64,000 nucleotides of DNA from positions 529,694 through 593,693 of the forward strand of contig JAHDVF020000998.1 in NCBI GenBank assembly GCA_022606425.2, given 5' to 3'. Below are positions 1-13,900 of this stretch, one piece after another. The notes under the pieces were generated by a model. That model saw only the letters and a program-made list of their open reading frames with translations. It was not told the origin of the DNA and ran no database searches. The stretch comes from Lepidostoma basale. Its lineage: Eukaryota > Arthropoda > Insecta > Trichoptera > Lepidostomatidae. A program made the translations under genes and the position numbers. Each line of letters begins with the position of its first letter. Position 1 is the first letter of the stretch.

Positions 1-402
1 ACGTTCAAATAGGTAGGGTGGTTTTAATGCTTAGTTCACGTTGTCATGTTTATTGTTGCAAAAATATTCACAATTATTTCTAGATTTCATTCCTGTAGAT
101 TCTCTCTCAATTCATTCCTTCTTAATTTTCCTCTCTTGATTCATTCTTTTTGGTACATATTTTCTTGATTAATTATTTCTCGGTTTATTCTCTCTTGAAT
201 TATTTTCTCTTTATCAAATTAATGAAGAATAATCGAATTATAACAATTATTTTCTCTTAATCTTACTTGATTAAATTTTGCTCTTTATTCTCTCTGGATT
301 CATTTATCTTTTGATACATTATCTCTCGATTTTATTTATTTTTTCATTCTTTATAATTTCAATCTCTATTGACAAATATTCACATTATAGTTTTTTTCTT
401 TC
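1..402. repeat. Degenerate TTGATTCATTCTCTC-rich tract
   Basis: From about 60 to 400 the sequence is a pyrimidine-rich, loosely repeated variation on TTGATTCATT and TCTCTC. The same texture resumes at about 922-1080 (TTGATTCATTATTATATT repeats), so the LINE piece at 403-921 appears to have landed inside an older degenerate simple repeat. No gene is visible here. Confidence 0.5.
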
Positions 403-921
403 TAAAAGTTGTCGTCGCAAACAAAAGCCTATCCAAAAAAGCTAAGACGGCAGTGCATAATGGTGTTCTTGTGCCGACCCTTATGTATGGAAGTGAAGCA
501 TGGAACTGGCAAAAGAAGGATGAAAGTAGAATAAATGCATCAGAAATGAGATTGCTAAGACAAATGTGTGGTAAAACTGTATATGATAGAGTGTCAAATA
601 TAAGTGTAAGAAGTGTTATGAACAAAATAATGAAAGGGTCATTAAGATGGTTTGGACACATGGAAAGAATGAGTGAAGAAAGAATGGCGAAGAAGGTATA
701 TGTAAACGGCGTGAAATAGAGGAAGGCCGAGGAAATCGTGGCACGATCAAATCAATCTAAAATTAAATGTCGGTCACGTGAGGAGTCGGAAAAATCGACG
801 TACATGCATGACAAGATGTATGAATGTAGAGAAAGCGAGAGAAGTATGTCAGGACAGAAGAGTGTGTCGTTCCATTCTTTCTGCCTATCCCTCCAGGTAG
901 ACGGTGTGATGGTTAGTTAGT
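403..921 (+). mobile_element. LINE-G copy (3' end, subfamily A-like)
   Basis: This is a 5'-truncated non-LTR retrotransposon 3' end. It encodes the post-RT region with [34 protein letters not shown] and [11 protein letters not shown], followed by frame breaks. It ends in the family's terminal sequence and a (GTTA) tail at 911-921. Many other copies of the same 3' end lie in this window on both strands. Confidence 0.85.
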
Positions 922-1099
922 TTTGATTTTTTCTCTTACTCGATTCAATTTTGGTTGATGCATTCTCTTTTGATTAATTTATCTTTTGTTTTATTATCCT
1001 TCGATTATATTTATTTTGATTCATTATTATATTTTGATTCATTATTATATTCAAAATTCATTATTGCTGGATTTATTCATTCTACAAGCCCAAAAAATG

Positions 1100-1725
1100 T
1101 AATATTAATTTTATAGTTCAATCTATCACACTTCTAAACAAGAGCAATAATGTAATTATTAGATATGAAAATAAATCTCAACGAAAACTTATGTTTTCTA
1201 GCAGTTTCATAATATATTTTCTATCGTGACGAATTTCGTCTTAAAAGAGTCAAGAATAAATCCGTATAAATTGTTTTTATAACATTAAATAAAATTTAAG
1301 ATAGGTACATAAGTTATCTTACTATTTCAATTTCACAATGTTTTTAATAAAAAATGTTTATGTTATATTTTGTATAATGAGAAATAAAATCATTTTACAT
1401 GCAAAACAATCTCAAAATAATTATGTTTTTTTTGTTTCAGATAATAATATATATACGAGTATATAAAATAAACGCTGTATTCCTTTTTCAAGACCCTTAA
1501 CCTTACATATAAATAATTGTTTTTATAATTAATAATATAGATTTAATTACAAAATACATTTTCACAATCAAAAGCTTTGCTTTTTGAAAGTGATTTAATC
1601 AAAAGTGAAATTATTTAATGGACATTAATAATAATGAAACCAAAGTGATATAAATTGAAGTGTAAGAATCTTAAAAAATACAAATAAAGTTCGATATTTA
1701 AATTTAAATAAACATTCTTTACAAA
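1100..1725 (+). other. Presumed 5' flank and 5' UTR of the SLC5 gene
   Basis: This AT-rich stretch between the repeat tract and the start codon holds no recognisable repeat or ORF. The start codon context at 1722-1729 (CAAAATGG) suits an insect start. I cannot locate the transcription start; no clear TATA box or initiator can be separated from the AT-rich background. Confidence 0.35.
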
Positions 1726-1930
1726 ATGGTGTCCGAGGAAAGGCCAATGGTGGCCGAATACATTGTGTTCTTTTTATTCATAATTGGAAGTGCTATTTGG
1801 CCTTTGATAAGCAAATTAAAAGGACCAGAGACGAAAGCGGGATATGTCTTCGCCACGGGAGGAGGGATATCTATGGCAGCCATGATGCTGTCGATCGCTA
1901 GGGGAACTCTTGGTGTAAGATCATTTCTGG
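1726..1930 (+). CDS. SLC5 gene exon 1 (residues 1-69)
   Basis: It starts at the ATG in CAAAATGG and ends CTG-G before donor GTAAGT. It encodes a short N-terminus, the first membrane span (about residues 11-29, rich in I/F/L) and the family stretch [20 protein letters not shown]. It is split after the first base of codon 69 and restored as Gly by exon 2. The open frame running on to 1956 is intron read-through. Confidence 0.92.
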
Positions 1931-4900
1931 GTAAGTGTAACTGTATTTTTTATTAATCTTAATCAAAACTAACTAACTAACCATCAAACCGTCTCCCCGA
2001 AAGGGTAGGCAGAAAGAATGGACTGTCACACTTTAACCGATGCGGCACTCCATCCTTCCCTTTTCGCCCCGCGGGAGACGCGGTGTGATGGGTTGCGAAC
2101 CTCATCGCCACCAATAGGCATCTCCCGCGCACACTTCGATCGTTCAACATTCAAAAAATGAATCTAAAACAAATAATATAAAATACGATGATATAAAATA
2201 AAAAAATATAAAAATAATTTAACGCATAATGTTCTTTTTAGATGGTGCACACATATTATTGTCTATTTAATTAATGTTCCACGTATCCACTCTTAATCAA
2301 TCATTTTGAAAATTGATATTTAGTTTTTTTTATGTAGTTCCGCTCTATATAAATCTCGAATTAATATCATTGGTCAAGGTATTATTTCATTGCAATAAAA
2401 GGTAAAAAAAATAAAAATAAAAACATATGATTATAGTAGTATAAAAAAATAAATTCTTATTTTTTTAAAAGAGAATTTAGGTTCATATAGAAAAGAGACA
2501 CATATCCTTAAAGAAAATTTACAACTTTTATTGATTAAATATGAAAATTGTGGTCTCCAGAATGCACACAAATAGCTATGTCAGATGGTGACCTCTGATG
2601 AATGGCAGCTTATATCTTCAATATTTTCCAATTAAATACTTTTTTAAAAGTACTGTATTTACTTAAATATATGTTTAATCTATATCCAAAGTTTCAATAA
2701 ATTATATGCATCCATTCTTCGCAAAAAAAAAAACAAAATATGAAAATCAGTAAAAAACACGTCGTTCTAAATTACACCCCCCTTAAATGACACTCAAAAC
2801 AGTTGAGCTTCAATAAACACTTGATTCAAAAATGTCTTTCAGCATTATAAAACGTCAAGTGAAGTGTTCTAGTAAGAAAACTTTTGTGAAGTCAAAGTGT
2901 CTTTTACTGTGCACTTAAAAAACATAAATTTTTTTCGTTTCGTTTTATGTTTCCCAAGTTACTAAATCTTGTGCAAGGTCGAGTCATACACGTACGTCGA
3001 TTCTTCAGACTTCTAACATGGCCAACCTTTAATATTAGATTTTTTTAAAATAAATTTGGTCATGCCATGTATTCCTAGGTCTGTTTCGACTCCGCAATCC
3101 ATCCACATCGTTTTTATTTTATTTTTATATTTATTTATTTGTCTACCTGGGAAGCATGTTTACAAGAGATGGAAAAATGGAAAAAGATATCGCAAGAAGG
3201 GTTGGAGCTGGAAACACAATAAATGGTGCACTCAAAGTCATTACCGCAAATAGAAATATATCGACTGAAGCAAAGATGGCAGTGCACAATGGAGTTCTAG
3301 TGCCGACCCTTATGTATGGAAGTGAAGCTTGGAGTTGACAGAAGAAGGATGAAAGTAGGATAAATGCCGTAGAAATGAGGTCACACTTAGGATGTGCGGA
3401 AAAACAATGTATGATAGAATATTTAATGATGAAGTAAGAAAGGAATGTAAAGGAAATGGTCACTAAGATGGTTTGGACAAATGGAACGAATGGATGAGGG
3501 AAGAATGGTTAAAAATATATAAACAAGTAGTGTGAATGGAAGACATGGCATGACCAAATTAATCAATTACTGAAAGGCGGCCATTTTCGAAGTAGGAACA
3601 ATCGAAGAGCGTGCATGTCACGATGTGTACATGTAGAAGATGCGCGAGAGTTATGTCAGGATAGAACAATGTGGCGACCCATCCTCTCTGCCTACCTCTC
3701 CGGGGAAACGGCGTGATGGTTAGTTAGTTAGTTAGTTTTATTTAGTAAAAAAATAACATATTTCTTACAACTTGTATATGACATTTCTAAATACATAATA
3801 GTTAAATTCATAATGAAAACAAAAAAAAAATAGCAATTAGGCACAAAATTCACAAAAAAGAAATTTAACAAGATTTTTTTTTTTTTAATTTTAAAACTTA
3901 AAAATGTGACCGGACGTACACTATACATTGGTTGCGGAATTTGTGAACATTATCTGAGTCCTTCATGACTTGCACCAAGCTATTAAATACTTTCAAACCC
4001 TTATAAAAAAAAACTGTTTTTGGAACCCCTTGATACTGTTCTAATAATTCTAAAATTTGTTTTGTCTCTCGTTGGGTACCCATGTATTTCATAATTGTAA
4101 GCAGCCTGGTCACACAAATATTTTAGAAGAAGCCCACCCCTCAATTTGTAAGCAAAAATAAGTGTATTTAAGGTGACCCTCTATCTTATTGATAGCATCA
4201 TCAAATCTTCAAGCATCGTCTCAATTCGTGTGCGTCTACTGCACCTCAGTACAATTTTCATTGCTCTATTTTGACGTTAACGTATACTTTTTAAATCATT
4301 ATTTATTTAACATACGTTCCATATCTACAAACAAAAACAATGATCCTTTCATTATTTTCTTCATAATACTTTTTCTCTACATTCTTTTCTGATTGAAATG
4401 TTGTGATCTGTGGTATTAAATATAATGTCAGGTTTTTGGTATTAGTCTTAAAACAAATGGAGAAAGACTTCGAAAGAAGGGTTGGTGTTGGGATTAAAAT
4501 AAATGGCACACCAAAGTCATTACTGCAAATAGAAATATATCCACAGATGCAAATATGGCAGTACGCAATGGAGTTCTAGTGCCAACCCTCATCTATGGAA
4601 GTGAAGCTTGGAGCTGGCAAAAGAAGGAAGAAAGCAGGATAAACGCCGTAGAAATGAGATCACTAAGAATAATGTGCGGGAAAACGTTGTATGATAAAAT
4701 ACCGAAAGATGAAATAAGAAAGAAATGTAAGGCAGATGACTTCATCATGGATAAAATTAAAAAAAGATCCCTGAGATGGTTTGGACATATGGAACGAATG
4801 GATGAGAGTAGAATGGTTGAAAAGTTGTACGCAAGCAGCGTGAGTAGAAAAAGAAGCCGAGGACGACCGAGGAAAACATGGCATGACCAAATTAATCAAT

Positions 4901-7900
4901 TACTAAAAGGCGGTCACATTCGAAGTCGAAATAATCTACGTGCGAGCATGGTACGATGTATGAATGTAGAGGAAGCCCGAGAGGTATGTCAGGACAGAGC
5001 ATTGTGGCGATCCATCCTCTCTGCCTTCCCCGGGGAAATGGCGTGATGGTTAGTTAGTTAGTCTTAAAAAAATTGAAAATGAGAAAGCTTAACACATTTA
5101 ATGAATAAATTCATTTTAATGTGTTTTTTTAAGATGAAATGCAACAAACTCCTTTAAACTTGTTAAGATGTTTTAAACAGAGGAACTGAAAGTTCTCTAT
5201 CTCCAGTTTACTCGAGATGAGAAATTAATAATTACTCGGAGGAAACTTGGGAAGAAACAAAAATATTACTGGCAAACTACCAGTGCCGGTTCGAAAGAAT
5301 ATTATTATGAAAATGAAATACAAATGGTATCCGTATCGATATAATCTAAACCTTCATTTTGACGATCACTTAAAAACTGAAATTATCTTTATTAAGGATT
5401 AATTGTATCTCAATAGAGACGAATATGTAAAATGTTTTTTTTTTAAAGAGAATATGGTGGCCGAGGCGTTTACAGGACTTATGACCTGTCATTGGTTTGG
5501 TTAAGCGAAGCTTTATGTTAACAACATTCCCCATTCCGACCTTCTTACGACCACCACGTCTGACAAATTTTTGAAAGAATGTATATATGCTACTATGTTG
5601 AAACACACTTCGCATTTTTTAGGCCAATCTACACTAGCGCCATGTATGTAAGCATTAAGCAGAAAATATTTATTAAGGCAATTCCAAATCTTTCTTAATT
5701 GCCTACAAGTATTTGTATACATAAAAAAAACAATTTGAAATTATCTTGATTAATTATATTGAAACCGCTTGGCAGAAAAGTGATAAGTTATTGAAATTAA
5801 ATAATGAATTATCTAACTAACATACTAATTATAGCGTCGTCTCTCCGGAGGGGTAGACAGATAAAACACTAAGCTTTTCTAATAAACTAACTAACTAACT
5901 AACTAACTAACCATCACGCTGTCTCCCCCAAGAGGTAAGCAGAAAGAATGGACTGCCACACATTTCTTTCCTGGCATATTTCTCTCGCTTCCTCAACATT
6001 CATACATCGTGTCATGCACGCGCGTCGATTTCTCTGACTCCTCACATAGCTGACATTCAATATTTGATTTATTTGATCGTTAACATATACTTTTTTTACC
6101 TTTCTGTCTTCATTCATTCTTTTTATGTGTCCAAACTATCTAAATGATCATTTCATTATTTTGTTAATAACATCATCATTCGCACCGCATTCACTTCTTA
6201 TATTTTCATTCGACACTATCATATACAGAGTATGCATACATTCGTCTAAGAGATCTCATTTCTACAGCATTTATTTTAATTTCCATTTTCTAAGATTTTA
6301 TATATTGATATATTCCTCTAGGCTCCTATACTTTCATGCAGCCTATCATGCACGAATATAATGTATAGTAAATTATTAATTCAAACTTAAAAGTATTTTA
6401 AACATTTTTATTTCAGTAATACGAATGGAACATTTATTAAAAGGCGTGATGGTTTATTGTTGTTGAGTTTTACATCTTTGTTCAAGAAACTCAAAATTAA
6501 AAAAAACTTTGTTTTGTGTATCACAATTGTATTTTTATTTTACGTGACAGCTTTTTCGTCAAGCTATGTTGACATCATCAGGTGTTACAATAATATATCA
6601 ACTGTTAAATTTTCGTGATTCTTCCTTTTTTTCAAAAAATCACAAAAATTTGAATTAAAAAATAAACTGAAATTTTCGTAATTTTTAATTTTTTTAAAAA
6701 AATCACGAAAATTTGAAAATTTGAATAAAAAAAAGAAAAATTACGAAAATTTAACAGTTGATATATTATTGTAACACCTGATGATGTCAACATAGGTTGA
6801 CGAAAAAGCTGTCGTGTAAAATAAAAATACAATTGTGATACATAAAACAAAGTTTTTTAATTTAACAGTTTATAATGTTAAAGTATCATAGTGTTTCAGT
6901 CAAAACAATGGACATTTTTATTTCCCTGACATTCGCGTGCGCCGCTGAGAAGTTAGATGCCATTTCGAGAATATTCCCCAGAAACGAAACACTGTTAATT
7001 TTTCAATTATCCGTTTCCGACTAGGAAAATGGCGCCGATTCATATGCTAATTCTCTTTCTGATGATATTGTTTAGGTACAAAGGTAATAATTTCCAAGAA
7101 AAATCGTAAACACTCGCGCGAATTCGCGGTAAATTATGGTATTGTGGAAACGCGTCTTTCTTGACTACTAATCTTATAAAAAACACTAGTGTGAGCAGAT
7201 ACACTCCTTTTGTTCTTAATGCTCATTGTTTTTACTTAAGAATAAACTAACTCGAATTCCTAGATTTTTAAATTAGAATAAACAGAATCTATTCCTGTTT
7301 CTTAAACAATGATGTGAAACTCTATATTAAATAAATAATACTAATGAAGACGTCACGAAGATCACAAGGAAATCGAAAGAAGAATCACAATTGGCAAACA
7401 AAACATTCTTCTCTCTACTACCAGCGCTCAAATCAAGAAACGTAGGCAGGAAAACCAAAATCATCCTGTCTGAAACAAACATCCGAACAGTAGTGACCTA
7501 TGGATGTGATGCGTGGACAATGACAGCGAAATCGAAATCGAAAAAATGGTCGAAGCGGAGGACAGGAGGAGTTGGAGGCGAAGAATACTGGAGGCTAAGG
7601 CTCGATATGGGCTGTAGGGCCATCGAAGAAGAAGATTAATGAAAACGTCTGTTTTCTAGAAGTTTTGAATGTCTTAGAAATGCGAAACGTGTCATTTCTA
7701 TAAATTATAATAAAACTTTTAGAAAACGGACGTTTTCTCTTAAAAATGTCTTGGAAAGGCGAGAAATGTAATTCATATAAATTATAATAAAACTTCTAGA
7801 AAACAGACATTTTCAATCGCATTAATATAAACATAATTATTTACGACGACCTTCGTGGCCGAGTGGTAAGTGCATTGGATGCCACTACGAAGGTTCCGGG

Positions 7901-10900
7901 TTCGATTCCCGGCGAGAGCAGTGTGATTGTCACACTGTCTTTGGTCTGGTGAAGAATTCACGTGACAATAGAATGGCGATAATTAGCCACCTATCACATG
8001 TCACGAGAATCACTATGATAGCCATAATACCCTTTACATCGATTTGGCTCATGCTGTCATGATGTAAAGAGCGATTCAACAAAATAATAATAATTTATTT
8101 CAGAGTTTTGAATATGATTGTATGATCAAATTAGTTGGTGAGACGGCTTTCATGGGAGAGGTGCAAAAGCTATTATTAGAGGCGATCACATCGATTTAAT
8201 AATAATAATAAAATAATTTTAACAATTAAAACAAATTGTAAAAGCTGTCGTTAAAATAGTAATGCGATAAAACAATGTTAAAAAAAATCTAATTCCGCTT
8301 TTGACTTCAAAAAGCTGCGCGAAAAAAATAATTTACATCTAATGTTTAATGTTGACAGATACGAAAGTACTAATTATAAGTTGTATGCATTGTCCTATAA
8401 GAAGATAATCAAATATACGTACATTATGTACTTCTAATGAGATATTTCGATGCCAAGTAATTGTAATTGTAACTAATTGTAACTAATAAATATAAAATTA
8501 TATATTATTATACAACCGTGGATAATTGTTTACGATTGTGTGTGGTTTTTAGTATTTGTATGATATTGTGAGCTACTGTGTGTAATTATAAGTAATCTTT
8601 TGTAAAATTAAATGTGTTACGGCATAAGCACTGTACAATTTCAATTAAGATTCTTATATGAATTAAAAAAAAAAAAAATCTATTTTATTCTTAATAGATG
8701 ACGCTAGTGTAGATTGAACTAAAAAATGTGAAGCGTGGTGCAACATTGTAGCATATATACATCTTTCAAAAATTTGTCAGACGTGGTGGTCGTAAGAAGG
8801 GCGAAATGGCGAATGTTGTATTACTTAACCCAAACAATGACAGGTCATTAGTCCTGTAAACGCCTCGAACACCATGTTCTGTTTCCGATTTGCATCTTCG
8901 TCTCTATTGAGATACAATTTATCTTTAAAAATGATAACCCGCAATGAGTAAAATCCAGTATTCGTCTAGAAGTATTTGTATACATTCAAAATGTTATTTT
9001 ATTATTGTTCCACTTTTGGGATACATTTATTTTCAACATTTTTCGAAGGTATTAAATATTCATCGCCGAGTATACTCAATAAACTAAATACGTTAAATAA
9101 ACTATTTAAGTATTTCGAGAATGAAGGCTAAATACCTTTGAATAATGCCGAAATTTTTTTATTCTGCGTTATAAAAATAGTGGTTTTTTATAAATTATTA
9201 TGAATGAAAACGCCTGTTTTCTAGAAATTTAATTTTAAATAATAGGAATGACTTATTTAGCTTTGTTAAGGGATTTGGTAATGTCTCAGCAAAACGAAAC
9301 ATCTAATTCCCATAAAATAAAATATAGCTTCTAAAGAACAGACATTTTCTCTCGTAAAAATAATAATGCGATAAAATGATTTTAATTTTAAAATAATTCT
9401 ACTTTTGTCTTTATTTTGACAACTACCGGTTTCGTTAGATCATACAATCGATGTCAGCGAGCCTGGCGAAACCGTTCGCTGCCGATATAAAGACAAAAGT
9501 AGAAGTAGTTGTTAAAAAACATTATTTGCTTAATGTTTCTTGAACAATGATGTAAAACTTCATATTAAATTATTAATACGAATAATTTTTTTAGTTTTAT
9601 TATATTTTATGGGAATGCCATGTTTTGCCCTTCTATGGCATTTGATAATGCCTTAGAAGAGCGAAACATGTCATTCCCATTAAATATAATAAAACTTATA
9701 TTCAATTATATACTTCCATCAAGATATTTAAGTAAAATCATTAGTTTCTATTCGTATTAATTATTTGAGGTTGAGGTTTTCTTCATTTTTCGATAAACAG
9801 TATTTAAAAAAAATTAAAATATAGAAGAGAATAAAAAAAAATGTGTTTTTTCACAGGTTTTCCATCTGAACTGGTGTATCGCGGCAGCGCAATGTGGGAG
9901 ACGCTATATGGAATGGTTTTTGCCTATCCCCTGGTCTCCATAATCTTCGTCCCGGTATACTTCTCTCTGGGAATCACATCCGTGTACCAGTATCTGGACC
10001 TAAGGTTCAAGTCCAGAACCGTGAGATGCCTCGCCTCTGCCACTTACATCTGGAGACAGATCCTCATCTTGGGCGTCACCATCTTCACTCCTTGCGTGGC
10101 TCTGAAGACTGTCATAGGTATCCCTTACTGGGGGTCCATTTTGTCAATCACGGTCATCAGTATTCTCTTTACTCTTTTTGTAAGTAAACTATTGATTTTT
10201 TATACATACAGGGTCTTGATTGTCGGAGTAACTATTCAATTGTTTATTTTTTTACGGAACTTAAATCTTCGAATTGCGGAACACATGAGATGTCTCCGTA
10301 ACAATGGTTTCTCAGAATTCGCAAACCATCTGATAGAGGAAGACCATAGTTTCAACAAACAAACAGGAGTCTAGTTATATATAGTAAAAATCAACAAATG
10401 TTTGTGTCTTCGACCGGTTTTTGCGGATCGCTGCCATCTTCTGGCTTATTTTAAATTATGAAAAAAAACATACCATGAAATTTTGAGTTACAATTTTTTT
10501 TGAATAATTCGTGGTCGCAGTTCATTGTAAATAATAAAGTTTTTTTTTAATGAAATATATTTTAGTATATTTAGTTTATTTGTGTCTTCGACATAAACAT
10601 CAGTGGATTTTAACAAAACAGCGAGCTGCCAAACCGTCGAAGACGAAAATATTAGTGGATTTCAAACTTAACACACAATTTAAAAATATTTATTTTTATT
10701 AGATATTACATTAACGAAAATACAAAAGAATTATCAAATCAACAATTAATTCTTCATGCATGCATTCACAATATTATTGTCGACATAACTTGCACTATTT
10801 TAATGCATAGAATTATTTATATAATAATGCTACTGCTGTTTTTCAACATTATCTTTCCATTAAAATATTTATTAATAAACTGTACTGTGTAGGTGTATAT

Positions 10901-13900
10901 TTACAACCACATAAATATTTCAAAGGCAGTTTAGCATACCTAAGTATCGATTTACTCGCCTGAGGGATCCTAGAATGTAATGTTCTTTTTGAATAAAAGA
11001 AATCTTATTCTCTATTCAAAAACAATAACACAAACGATAAAACAAATGAACTTAAATCAGAATAACACGCCTCCCAGTAAATGCGGGTTAAGGGTCTTAC
11101 CAATAAAAGTGTTTCAAAAGAGCTTGTGGTTTTAGTGGCATTTTACTTGAATAAACAAGCATTTGTGAAAATTCGGAGAATTTATTTGGTTTTAGGAAGA
11201 TGCGAAAATATTTGTACTTTTATTTATAATATAAATCCTACCAAAAAGGTCTATTAAGAAGGAATATTGTATTGTATCTATTATGTATTAATATTATTAT
11301 GATGATTTGTATTTGAAGTGCGCCGTTTTGTATAATTAATTACTCCAAGGGTGCACTAGGAAATGACTGACCGAACAGTGCAGTCTTCAGAAGTTTCTTA
11401 AATTTAACGTCACTATCCTCATACTTAATACTAACATGGAGGCTATTCCACGCCAACGGACCCGCAACGCTGAAAGCACGATCATATTATAGAAACATAC
11501 TTTATTGGCTCTGACTGGAATTGCTATGTTGATTGCACTTGTTTCTACTGATCGGAGTGAACGTTGCCTTTCCGTTGGCATGGGTGTCACGCAGAGGTCC
11601 GATATATACGCTGGCGCTCTCTGGTGTCGAGCCTTAAACACTGTCAAACACAATTTATATTTTATTTTTATCATTATCATTATTTTGTTGAATCGTTCTT
11701 TACATCATGACAGCATAAGCCAAATAGATGTAAAGGGTATTAAAGCTATCATAGTGATTCTCGTGACATGTGATAGGTAGCTAATCTATCGCCATTTTAT
11801 TGTCACGTGAATACTACACCAGACCAAAGACAGTGTGACAATCACACTACCCTCGCCCAGAAATGAACCCGGAACCTTCGGGGTGGTAGTCAATACAATT
11901 ACCACTCGGCCACGAAGGTCCGTGTATTGGGTCATGTATTGGGTGATTGTAAAAATGATTTCAACTATGACCGAGTTTCATTAGGGTAAAACAGGATAAT
12001 TTCGAAAAGCTTTTTGAACGAAATTGGATGTTTTAATATCCAACTATTTTTATTTATAGCATACATTGATTTACACATTTAACTAACTAACTAACCATCA
12101 CGCAGTCTCCCCGAAGGGGTAGGCAGAAGGAATGGATTGCCACACTTTTCTTTCCTGACATATTTCTCTCGCTTCCTCAACATTCATGCATCCATCGTGT
12201 CATGCACGCGCGTCGATTTCTCCGACTCCTCATATGGCCGAAATGAAATATTTGATTTATTTGATCGTGCCACGTTTTCCTCGGTCTTCCTCTATTTCTG
12301 GTTCCATTTAGAAGTAGAATGAAAGAAATGATTTTGTATTATTGAACTGTAACCAAAGAGATGGAAAGAAAGCTGGTTGTGTTCGTCACAGAAAGAAATG
12401 TAACCAAAGAGATGGAAAGAAAGCTGGTTGTGTTCGTCACAGAAAGAAATTTGATATCCTTCATAAACAGATTGCAAGATCTACAATAAGGGTAAGGAGA
12501 AAAAAATAATTAATGTTATCAATTATACATCGAATGGGAATAATAAACATCTGAAAAAGATAATTTTTAAATGTATACAAGCATTTTTTTAAATTTATTA
12601 AATTACGATTTCATAAATGTGTTAATTTAACTAAATGGTAATAAATGGAACTGGCAAAAGAAGGATTAAAGTAGAATAAATGCAATAGAAATGAGATCTC
12701 TTAGACGAATGTGTGGATACTCTGTGTATGATAGAGTGTTGAATGAAAATATAAGAAGTGAATGCGGTGAGAATGATGGTGTTATGAACAAAATAATGAT
12801 CGTATCATTAAGATGGTTTGGACATATGGAAAGAATGAATAAAGAAATAATGGTAAAAAAGTATATGTTAACGATGTAAATGGAACCAGAAATAGAGGAA
12901 ACCGAGGAAAACGTGGCACGATCAAATATATCAAATATTAAATGTCGGCCATGTAAGGAGTCAGAGAAATCGACGCGCGTGCATGACACGATGCATGAAT
13001 GTTGAGGAAGCGAGAGAAATATGTCAGGGACAGTCCATTATTTTCGCCTACCCTTTCGGGGAGAGGGACAGTCCATTATTTTCGCCTACCCTTTCGGGGA
13101 GACGGCGTGATGGTTAGTTAGTTAGGCTTAAAGTAAAATTGTGTAAATATGATATTAATAGTTGAATTTTATTCTAATGTGTAAAAGTTTTTCAAATACA
13201 CACTATAACACAAATGTTAAATTCTATATACATTTTATCAAAGATTTACTAAAAAAATAAGCCATGTAAACCGTAAATACTTTTCAAAATAAAAGAGGCT
13301 AAGCACACAGAAGAAAACTTAGGAAAATATTGGCATTTAAGGAATCCTTAAATATCCGAAAGGATTTGTAAAATCTCCGATTTTTACAGTAACCATTTCG
13401 TATAGCAAGGACTACATTTTATTATACCATAAAAATAAGTATATTTACTCAGGTTATCAAGTAAATGTGAAATATTTGTTGTCTACTTCTAGATCTTTTT
13501 CTTCTTTTTGTCCTGTCACACCTCCGAGGCGCATAGGGCCTCAAGGAACCTTTTCCATCCGACTATCGCATGCCTGATGCCTAACATCATCCAAGTGAGG
13601 CCTGTTGCCTTAACCTCGTCCTGCAGGGATCTTCTCTAGGTGGCTCTAGGTCTGCCTCGCTTACTCTTTCCCCCCATTGGGGACCAATCTAGTGCGCCCT
13701 GAGCGATGCAGGCTGGGTTCCGTCTCAGAGTGTGACCGATCCACCTATTTATAAACACCTGGAAATTTCCAATAACGTCCGCGGAAGATTTCCAAGTCTC
13801 ACATCCGTACAGCAGTACGCTATTAACGCTACTGCTGAATATTTAGAGTTTGAGCTTTCTCGAAATGATACAGGAACGCCATACAGGGCGAAGTATAGCG

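Noticed and set aside
2310..3050. Searched intron 1 for additional exons
   Set aside because: The exon 1 to exon 2 junction already restores the family sequence without a gap, so no missing coding exon is needed; no repeat match seen either.
7846..7915. Possible functional tRNA
   Set aside because: The tRNA-like head has good promoter boxes but continues into a repeated SINE body with further copies; the stems are incomplete.
9841..9856. ATG at 9841 as an internal start for exon 2
   Set aside because: It lies inside the acceptor region of intron 1; joining to exon 1 gives the expected continuous symporter sequence.
10380..11260. Searched for an exon or RNA gene between SLC5 exons 2 and 3 in the unassigned first part of intron 2
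   Set aside because: Only AT-rich sequence with short random frames; nothing supported.
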